A stretch of DNA of 59,038 bases from an uncultured Microbacterium sp. (GTDB lineage Bacteria > Actinomycetota > Actinomycetes > Actinomycetales > Microbacteriaceae): assembly GCA_913774845.1 (NCBI GenBank), contig CAJYJO010000039.1, forward strand, positions 1 through 59,038, written 5' to 3'. The stretch's first letter is position 1. Every line of letters begins with the position of its first letter. A model generated the notes under the pieces. The model worked only from the letters and a program-made list of their open reading frames with translations. It was not told where the DNA came from and ran no database searches. Position numbers and translations under genes: made by a program. Positions 52,179 through 59,038 of this stretch are shown here, in pieces.

Positions 52179-53311
52179 CACGACACCGCCGGCACGCGCC
52201 GCGCGGCGACGGGCTGTGCGGTGTACGCGAGCACGCGTTCGACCTCGCGGTACCGCTGGGCGAGCGAGTGCTGGCGGACGGCGGCGCGCCGCGTCCACAC
52301 GCGGGTGAGCGGTTCGCGTGCGCCCTCCTCGACGAGGCGGGATGCCGCCTGGGCCAGGGCGACGACGTCTCCGGGCATCACCGTCGCCGATCCCGGCATC
52401 CCGGACAGCACCTCCGAGACGCCCCCGATGTCGAAGGCGGCCACGGGTGTTCCCGTGGCGAGCGCCTCGGCGATGACGAGACCGAAGGGTTCCTCCCACA
52501 TCGGGGTGACCAGCGCCACGGCCGACGAGCCGACGAGCCGACAGAGGTCGGGCTGACGGAGGGGGCCGACGTAGCGCGCGTGTGCGCCGAGGCGGGGGAC
52601 GATCTCCTGCTCGAAGTAGTCGACGTCGCCGATGCGACCGGCCACCACGATGTGCGCGCCGGCCTCTCGGGCGGCGGCGATCGCCAGGTGCGGGGCCTTC
52701 TCGGGCACGATGCGGCCCGACCAGACCCAGGAGGTCCCGCCGTCGCCGCGCGTCCACTGGTCGGTGTCGACGCCGTTGGGGAACACGAACGCGTCGACGC
52801 CCTCGGTCGACCACGCCCGCGCGGTCGCCTGGCTCACGGCGACGAAGCGGTGCGCGCTGTCGCGCACCTCGGCCGCGGCTTCCAGCATCGGCTCCAGCGG
52901 CGGGGTGTGCAGGGTCGTCACCACGGGGATGTCGGCCTGGATGCTCCATCGGATCGGGGCGGCGTTCAGACTGTGGTTGTCGACGACGTCGTAGAGGTGC
53001 CGGTCGGCGACCAAGCGGTCCAGGGCCGTGTCGTAGGCGGCGTCGACCGCCTCGGCGTAGCCGCGCGGATAGTCGGTGTCGGACGCCTCCTCGGGCCGGG
53101 GCCATTCCGGGGTGGGAAGACGGAACTCCGCCACGTCGCCGAGGAAGTCCGATCCCTCCGCGGCGCACAGCGTCACCTCGTGTCCGCGGGCGCGGAGCCA
53201 CCGCACGCGGTCCCAGACGCACGCCTCGAGACCGCCCGCGTGCGGCTGCCGCAGCGGGTAGCGCGAGGGCGCCACGACGAGCACGCGCAGGGGGCGCTGC
53301 CCCCGTATCAC
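52175..53311 (-). CDS. GT4-family glycosyltransferase
   Basis: 378 aa from GTG 53311, overlapping the upstream stop (GTGA). GT-B: PHAGGLEACVWDRVRWLRARGHEVTL in the N-domain, then VWSGRIVPEKAPHLAI and YVGPLRQPDLCRLVGSSAVA. The donor site is EEPFGLVIAEALATGTPVA with the E-x7-E motif, typical of retaining GT4 enzymes. Part of the four-gene overlapping minus-strand operon. Confidence 0.87.
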   Translation of the reverse strand: MIRGQRPLRVLVVAPSRYPLRQPHAGGLEACVWDRVRWLRARGHEVTLCAAEGSDFLGDVAEFRLPTPEWPRPEEASDTDYPRGYAEAVDAAYDTALDRLVADRHLYDVVDNHSLNAAPIRWSIQADIPVVTTLHTPPLEPMLEAAAEVRDSAHRFVAVSQATARAWSTEGVDAFVFPNGVDTDQWTRGDGGTSWVWSGRIVPEKAPHLAIAAAREAGAHIVVAGRIGDVDYFEQEIVPRLGAHARYVGPLRQPDLCRLVGSSAVALVTPMWEEPFGLVIAEALATGTPVAAFDIGGVSEVLSGMPGSATVMPGDVVALAQAASRLVEEGAREPLTRVWTRRAAVRQHSLAQRYREVERVLAYTAQPVAARRVPAVSW

Positions 53312-54453
53312 GCCGCCGCCTTCGCCCGGAGCACGCGGCGGTACACCTCGACGTGCGCGCGACGGACGGCGTCGAGCTCCGCGAGTCGCTCCTCGCGGCG
53401 GCGACGCACTTCCGCCTGCCGTCGCGGCGAGCCCGGGGTGGACCACGCCGGGTCGGTGGCATCCACGATCGCCCGCGCGAGCGAGAGCGGGTCGCCGACG
53501 TCGAAGGTGTGGAAATCGCCCGGGTGCTGCGCCGCGATATGGCCGATCCGCGTGCCGACGACCGGCACCGCGAGGTCGTAGCAGAGCTCGGCCCAGCCCG
53601 ACTGGGTGCCGTGGCGATAGGGCAGCAGGCACGCGTCGAGGTCGGCGAGCCAGTGGGCGAGGGCGTCGTCGTCGAGCCGCTCCCCGCGTTCGACGCGGAC
53701 GCCGTCGACGTCCCGCGCGAGCAGATCCACGGATGCCGCGGCCTCCTCGTCGCGGACGCGTTCGTTCAATCGGACGACGCCCTCGATCCGGGCGCCCTGG
53801 GCGCGGAGGTCGGCGACCGCCCGCACGAGCGTCGCGGTGGTTCCGACGCCGTCGATGTTGGGGCGCAGGTCGCGCAGGTGCACGCCGATGCGCGTGACTC
53901 CGTCGCTCGAACCGATCGGCGCCTCGCCCGCGTCGAGGAGGGTCGGGTGGGGGATCACCGTGGTGGCGCGGCCGGTGAGCCGTCGCACCTCGGCGTCGGC
54001 GGTGTCGGTGAGGGTGATGAGGGCATCGGCGCCCGCGGCGAGCACCTCGAGTGATGCCCGGTGGTCGCGCTGATCCTCGAGCTGCGGGTTCTCGAGATCG
54101 TGAACCGTGTAGACCAGGGGGCGACCGAGGCGACGCAGCGCGGCAACCGTCTCGCCGAGCTCGTCCGGGCGGTAGGACTCGATGCCGAAATGAACGTGGA
54201 CCAGGTCGATGTCCGCGGCGTGCGCCTCGAGCCACGACGGCAGCAGCACCTGCGGCGGCCACCACTGACCGGCCGGTGCGCCCGGCGGCGGCGGATCGGC
54301 GAGGAGCGTCACCCGAGCGGGGTCCGCGACGGCGACGACGTACGGGTGGGCCGAAGGGACGGCCGCGACCCGGACCGGGGGGACGGCGATGGCGATGTTC
54401 TCTCCTCCTCGTGCATGAGTGCGTGACGGTGCGCGTACCGCATCGCCAGGCAC
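53308..54453 (-). CDS. GT4-like glycosyltransferase; start uncertain (GTG 54453 or AUC 54396)
   Basis: 381 aa from the GTG at 54453, the only conventional in-frame start before the first beta-strand (RVAAVPSAHPYV). That GTG has no ribosome site. A strong GGAGGAGAG lies 7 nt before an in-frame ATC at 54394-54396, which would give 362 aa. Motifs: DLVHVHFGIESY, PLVYTVHDLENPQ, GVHLRDLRPNIDGVG and LLPYRHGTQSGWAELCYDLAVP, a GT-B donor domain of the GT4 type. It is the first gene of the minus operon and is divergent from the WcbI-like gene. Confidence 0.78.
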   Translation of the reverse strand: MPGDAVRAPSRTHARGGENIAIAVPPVRVAAVPSAHPYVVAVADPARVTLLADPPPPGAPAGQWWPPQVLLPSWLEAHAADIDLVHVHFGIESYRPDELGETVAALRRLGRPLVYTVHDLENPQLEDQRDHRASLEVLAAGADALITLTDTADAEVRRLTGRATTVIPHPTLLDAGEAPIGSSDGVTRIGVHLRDLRPNIDGVGTTATLVRAVADLRAQGARIEGVVRLNERVRDEEAAASVDLLARDVDGVRVERGERLDDDALAHWLADLDACLLPYRHGTQSGWAELCYDLAVPVVGTRIGHIAAQHPGDFHTFDVGDPLSLARAIVDATDPAWSTPGSPRRQAEVRRRREERLAELDAVRRAHVEVYRRVLRAKAAA

Positions 54454-54510
54454 ATCGCAATGCAACGGGGCGGTTGGGACCACGGTGTCGCCGACGGATA
54501 CGTTCACATC
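54454..54510. promoter_or_regulatory. Divergent promoter region of the glycosylation cluster
   Basis: 57 nt between the two divergent units. On plus, TACGTT (about 54499-54504) is 6 nt before the ATG at 54511, a leaderless arrangement. On minus, TTGCGA with a 17-nt spacer to TACGCG would start transcription near the AUC/GGAGGAG site. Both are weak matches. Confidence 0.35.
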
Positions 54511-55452
54511 ATGGGTGGCGAGACGGCGCGGCTGCGAAGCCTTGCGGATCACGGCGACGCGGTGATAGCGCGCCGTTCCCACTACGCCGAGTTCTTCGGA
54601 GAAGCCCCGGTCCCGGCCGGTTACGGCATCGTCGTGGGCAACTGTCAGGCGGAGTCGCTGCGCCTCGTGCTCGCCTCCGACGCCCTGCCGGCGATCCGCA
54701 TCCCCGCGGTCCACGAGCTCACCTCCGACGAGGTCCGACGGCTCCACGACCTGCTGCGCGGCGCCGCCTTCCTCGTCGTCCAACCGATTCGTGACGACTA
54801 CCGCGCTCTGCCGCTCGGAACCTCCCAGCTGCGCGCGTCCCTCCCCGCGGGGGCGCGGACGGTGACCGTGCCCGCCGTGCGCTTCGCGGGGTTGCACCCC
54901 TTCCAGGCTGTGCTGCGTCTTCCCGACTTCCCCGAGGATCCCCCGCTGGTCGCCTACCACGACGTGCGCACCGTCGCCCGGGCCACGGGGGTCGTCGTCC
55001 CCGACGCCCTCCCGCCCGGCGTCGTCCACGCCCTGGCCGAGGCGTCCCGCGCGGAGCTGCGTCGCCGCGAGGGCCTCGGTCTCGACGTCGCGGCATCCGA
55101 TCTGCTCGACCCGGTCGTCGCCGATCTCGCGCGCACCGTCAACCACCCCGGCAACGCGCTCTTCCTCCCGCTCGGTGCGCGCATCGTCGCCGCGCTCGGG
55201 CACCCCGGACGCGAGGTCGACCCGGGCCGACCGATCCTCGCCGGCGTGCGCGCTCCGCTCGAGGACTGGGTGGTCGATGCGTGGAACCTGGAGGACGAGC
55301 CCCGCCCCGACTGGACCGTCGCCGGTGGGACCCTCCCCGCCGAGGCGGTCCGCGAGGCGCAGCTGGCGTACTACGCCGAGCGCCCCGAGCTGCTCGCCGC
55401 CGTCGTCGCGCGCATGGCGCCCCTCCTGCGCATCTGGGCGGACGCCGCATGA
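54511..55452 (+). CDS. WcbI-like polysaccharide-modifying acyltransferase
   Basis: 313 aa from ATG 54511; the ATG at 54460 would add 17 residues. The core GIVVGNCQAESLRLVLASD matches the WcbI family of capsular-polysaccharide proteins (putative acetyltransferases; GNCQ motif). PIRDDYRALPLGTSQL and LHPFQAVLRLP follow. It is the first gene of the plus-strand glycosylation unit and overlaps the next by 4 nt. Function is by family only: probably O-acylation of a surface glycan. Confidence 0.78.
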   Translation: MGGETARLRSLADHGDAVIARRSHYAEFFGEAPVPAGYGIVVGNCQAESLRLVLASDALPAIRIPAVHELTSDEVRRLHDLLRGAAFLVVQPIRDDYRALPLGTSQLRASLPAGARTVTVPAVRFAGLHPFQAVLRLPDFPEDPPLVAYHDVRTVARATGVVVPDALPPGVVHALAEASRAELRRREGLGLDVAASDLLDPVVADLARTVNHPGNALFLPLGARIVAALGHPGREVDPGRPILAGVRAPLEDWVVDAWNLEDEPRPDWTVAGGTLPAEAVREAQLAYYAERPELLAAVVARMAPLLRIWADAA

Positions 55453-56435
55453 GAGAAGTGGATGCTGCCCCTCCGGTGCTCCTCGTCCACGCCGGGCCGC
55501 ACGGGGTCGCCGTCTACGCCCGCGACATCGCGGCCGAGGTCGTCCGGGAGGACCCCCGCGCCCGCGTGACCACACCCGACGCGCTCGCCGCGCTCTCTCC
55601 CGGCACCCCGGTCCACGCCCACGTGACCGATCGGCTGTGGGGGTCCTCGCCCGAGGAGGCCACCCACCACGTGCTCGCTCTGGCGTCGCGCCATCCGTTG
55701 ACCGTGACGCTCCACGACGTCCCCCAGCTCTCCGACGGAGAGCGCAACCGGCCGCGGCGGCGGGCCTTCTACCGAGCCGTGATCGAGGCCTCGCGCGGGG
55801 TGACCGTCAACAGCGCCCACGAACGCGAGCTGCTGCGCGAGGAGGGCGTGTGGGACGGGCCCGTCGGCGTCGTGCCGCTGCCCGTCGACGCGGTCCCCGC
55901 GCTCGCGCCCGCGGAGCACGACGATGCCGTCGGCGTGCTCGGCTACTTCTACCCCGGCAAGGGGCACGACGAGGCGCTCACCGCGGCGGCGGAGGCCGGC
56001 ATCCCGCGTCTGACGGTGCTCGGTCGGGCGTCCGAGGGGCACGCCGCCGACCTCGTCGGATTCGTGCAGCGCGCCGCCGACCTCGGCGTCGCCGTCGAGG
56101 TCACCGGCTGGCTCGACGACGCCGAGATGGCCGTGCGCGTCGCACGGGTCGCGGTCCCCGTCATCGCTCATCGGCACGTGTCGGCGTCCGGGTCGCTGGC
56201 GTCGTGGATCGGGTGGGGCCGCCGGCCCCTCGCCGCCCGCAACCGCTACGTGGACGAGATGGCGGCGCTGCGTCCTGGAACCCTGACCGTGCTCGACGAC
56301 CAGGACCTCGCTCCCGCGATCGCCGCCGCCCGCCTCGATCCCGCCTCCACCTGGCACGGTGCCGACCCCGTGCCCTTCGGCCGCGCCGACGCCGCCCGCG
56401 CATACCTGCGCTGGTGGGGCGAGGCCGCCTCGTGA
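55449..56435 (+). CDS. GT4-like glycosyltransferase
   Basis: 328 aa from ATG 55449, overlapping the previous stop (ATGA). GT-B features: LLVHAGPHGVAVYARDIAAEV, VHAHVTDRLWG, VNSAHERELLREEG and VGVLGYFYPGKGHDEAL. The C-domain SGSLASWIGWGRRPLAARNR replaces the usual E-x7-E motif, so a variant donor site is possible. Confidence 0.78.
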   Translation: MREVDAAPPVLLVHAGPHGVAVYARDIAAEVVREDPRARVTTPDALAALSPGTPVHAHVTDRLWGSSPEEATHHVLALASRHPLTVTLHDVPQLSDGERNRPRRRAFYRAVIEASRGVTVNSAHERELLREEGVWDGPVGVVPLPVDAVPALAPAEHDDAVGVLGYFYPGKGHDEALTAAAEAGIPRLTVLGRASEGHAADLVGFVQRAADLGVAVEVTGWLDDAEMAVRVARVAVPVIAHRHVSASGSLASWIGWGRRPLAARNRYVDEMAALRPGTLTVLDDQDLAPAIAAARLDPASTWHGADPVPFGRADAARAYLRWWGEAAS

Positions 56436-57745
56436 CCGGCGTCGGCGACGGGATGCCGTGGGTCCCGGGCAACCGCTGGGATCTGGTGTCGGTGCACCAG
56501 CCGGAGCCCCCGCGGGTGACGGTCGTGGTCACCCATTACGCCCAGCCCGCCGAACTCGCCCGCACGCTCGCCGCTCTCGAGCGGCAGGATCACCCGCACG
56601 ACCTCCTCGAGATCGTGGTGGCCGACGACGGTTCGCCGGAGCCGCCCCTCGTGCCTCCCGGGGTGCGTCTGGTGCGGCAGGAGGACCGCGGGTTCCGTGC
56701 CGCCGCCGCGCGCAACCTCGGTGCCTCGGTCGCGACCGGCGAGGTGCTGTGCTTCCTCGACGCCGACACCGCCCCGGAACCGGCGTATGTCCGTCGGATG
56801 TCACGGCTCCCGGCCCTCCTGCCGGAGGCCGTGACGGTCGGACGACGCCGCCACGCCGACCTCTCGAACGCCCCGGCCGACGACCCCGTCGAGGACGCCG
56901 GTCCGCGTCACGAGCTGCCCGAGCCGGCCTGGCTCCGCGACGCCTACGCCTGCAGCGCGAACCTGCTGCACGCCGACGACCGCTCCTACCGGTACGTCAT
57001 CAGCGCGGTGCTCGCCTGCTCGCGATCGTTCTTCGCCGAGGTCGGGGGCTTCGACGAGTCCTTCTCGTCCTATGGCGGCGAGGACTGGGAGTGGGCGCAC
57101 CGCGCCTGGCAGTCCGGAGCGACTCTCGCCCACGTCCCGGATGCCGTCGCCTGGCACGACGGGCCCGACTGGGCGGGCCGTTCCCACGCCGACCGCGCCG
57201 CCGAGGGCAATCGCCAGGCGATGCAGCTCGCCGCCCTGATCCCGGTGGAGGGCTCGCGCGGGCGCGGACTCCTGCCCGCGACCCCCGATCTGGCGTTCCA
57301 TCTCCCCGGAGGGGTGGATGCCGCCCCCGCCTTCGTCTGCGCCGACTCGCTGCTGGCGGCGTTCCCCCACGCGGCGATCGTGATGGACGCCGTCCCCGAC
57401 GTCGCCGCCCTGCGGAGTGACCCGCGCGTGGGGGAGCGCGCCGTCGACGCGCGGGTCACTGTTCAGCTGGATGCCGCGGTCGTCGTCCTCGACGCCGAGG
57501 CCGTGCGGTCCGCCCTCGCGGACCTCACGACGGCCCCCATCGGGCGCATCGTTCTCGAAACGGAGGAGGGCGAGCGCGTCGGTATGGCAGAGAGTCGACG
57601 TTTCCGACGTCGCTCTCGCAGATGGAACAGCACAGACGTCGCTGAGGAGAGGACCGAGAGAGTGAACGGCCTCCACCGGCTGGGGTCTGCGCCGCAGGTC
57701 GAGGCGTGGGTCGGCGGTTGGGGCGGTGTCGAACGCCTCGTGTGA
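56432..57745 (+). CDS. GT2 glycosyltransferase with C-terminal extension
   Basis: 437 aa from GTG 56432, overlapping the previous stop (GTGA). GT-A fold in about 25-285: VTVVVTHYAQPAELARTL, VVADDGSPEP, FLDADTAPEP (DxD) and GGFDESFSSYGGEDWEWAHRAW (the GT2 ED-W region). A C-terminal segment of about 150 residues (DAAPAFVCADSLLAAFPHAA onward) is not typical of GT2 and ends in a basic region. Last gene before the rRNA operon. Confidence 0.84.
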   Translation: MTGVGDGMPWVPGNRWDLVSVHQPEPPRVTVVVTHYAQPAELARTLAALERQDHPHDLLEIVVADDGSPEPPLVPPGVRLVRQEDRGFRAAAARNLGASVATGEVLCFLDADTAPEPAYVRRMSRLPALLPEAVTVGRRRHADLSNAPADDPVEDAGPRHELPEPAWLRDAYACSANLLHADDRSYRYVISAVLACSRSFFAEVGGFDESFSSYGGEDWEWAHRAWQSGATLAHVPDAVAWHDGPDWAGRSHADRAAEGNRQAMQLAALIPVEGSRGRGLLPATPDLAFHLPGGVDAAPAFVCADSLLAAFPHAAIVMDAVPDVAALRSDPRVGERAVDARVTVQLDAAVVVLDAEAVRSALADLTTAPIGRIVLETEEGERVGMAESRRFRRRSRRWNSTDVAEERTERVNGLHRLGSAPQVEAWVGGWGGVERLV

Positions 57746-58293
57746 TCCGCGTGTTCTCACGGGTGTGGGGGTGCGACACGCCCGGGATGTGGGTGGATTG
57801 GCTGTGTGGGCGGGTGCGACGTAAAGTTTTACTTGTTCGCCCCACAGGGGAGAGCGGAGCGGCCGGAAGGCCCCGCGTCCTCTCAAGTGGTGAACCGCTC
57901 CCGACATTAAGTCTTGAGAGTTTCGGCTTTCTCGTCTACAGTTGGGATCCTGCCATTCGGCACACATCCTCAGTATGACCGCCTCTTTCCCGGGGTGTGT
58001 TCGTGCTGGTGTGCGTGGTGTGGTGGGCATATATAGAAGTGAACTGCCTCACGGGTAGGTCTTGGTGACTGTTTCTGTGGGTGCGTCCGTTCCTTGAGAA
58101 CTCAACAGCGTGCACTTGTCAAATGCCAATTTATTCCTCGTCGGTCTGACTTTTGTTGGATTGCGAGAAATTCCTTTGGATCAAAGACCAACCCTTTGGG
58201 GTTGGCATTGGATACGTCAGTAATGATGTTTCTCTTTGGTCAGTTTCAAACTCGCTGCGGCCTCGTTTTTCCCGGGGTCGTGTGCATTTCTTT
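57746..58293 (+). promoter_or_regulatory. rRNA operon promoters and 16S leader
   Basis: 548 nt, AT-richer than the flanks and without a credible gene. Upstream promoter: TTGGCT (57798-57803), 18-nt spacer, TAAAGT (57822-57827). Second promoter: TTGAGA (57914-57919), 17-nt spacer, TACAGT (57937-57942). The leader contains TTGAGAACTCAA (58094-58105), typical of actinobacterial rRNA leaders, and a hairpin CCAACCC / GGGTTGG (58188-58205). ATGCCAA and TTGGCAT at about 58123 and 58202 could form a processing stem. Confidence 0.75.

Positions 58294-59038
<745 letters not shown>

Noticed and set aside
57706-57978. Small ORFs over the rRNA promoter region
   Set aside because: They overlap two good promoters and the GT2 gene end; no SD or domain.

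Overview
This window comes from a high-GC Gram-positive actinobacterium of the family Microbacteriaceae, most likely Microbacterium. The evidence is the partial 16S rRNA gene at the right end, coding regions of about 70% GC, frequent GTG starts, LacI and ROK regulators beside sugar ABC transporters, and secreted enzymes ending in an LAxTG-type sortase signal. No phage, transposase, CRISPR array, tRNA or replication origin was seen. Layout: 1-436 is a GC-rich intergenic region holding an imperfect inverted and direct repeat family. 437-2677 has a DUF808 membrane protein, a flavin-reductase-like protein and a small secreted HExxH protein. 2848-10341 is a YtfQ-RT-type (furanose-like) sugar ABC transporter followed by a second ATPase and a LacI regulator. 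10495-27468 holds three very large secreted, LamG-containing, cell-wall-anchored glycosidases (double GH43; GH127-like; clan-A/GH39-like). They are interrupted by a three-gene set of unknown role (YraQ/DUF318 permease, DUF1980 partner, beta-propeller-like membrane protein). 27650-36849 is a second sugar locus: two paralogous LacI regulators, a MalEFG-type ABC transporter, an intracellular GH127 beta-L-arabinofuranosidase and a GH63-like enzyme. 36913-40860 is a CitMHS citrate transporter with a divergent CitA/CitB-type two-component system. 40971-42254 is a GH13 enzyme. 42409-44026 is a lower-GC two-gene module, a HipA-like kinase plus a HipA-N/HIRAN protein, that looks acquired. 44050-50262 is a ROK-controlled alpha-glucoside locus (SBP, two permeases, GH13). 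50365-57745 is a divergent glycosyltransferase cluster (four genes on minus; WcbI-like plus two glycosyltransferases on plus). 57746-59038 is an rRNA promoter and leader region with the first ~745 nt of 16S rRNA. How the genes work together: from 2.8 to 36.9 kb the window reads as one system for plant arabinose-rich polymers (arabinan, arabinogalactan or extensin-type arabinosides). Wall-anchored enzymes cut the polymer outside, two ABC transporters import products, and cytoplasmic GH127 and GH63-like enzymes finish the breakdown. Two operator classes are visible. Class 1 (TGTGAGCGCTAACA) precedes the first ABC operon and the GH43 gene, with a degenerate copy before the second ATPase. Class 2 (CGAACCGGTTCG core) precedes the GH39-like and GH63-like genes. 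The wall-anchored GH127-like gene carries both. The most novel items are the HipA-like/HIRAN module, a dispersed GGATGCC/GGCATCC word enriched in genes and terminators alike, and a possible AUC start codon. All functional calls come from reading motifs by eye, with no database search.
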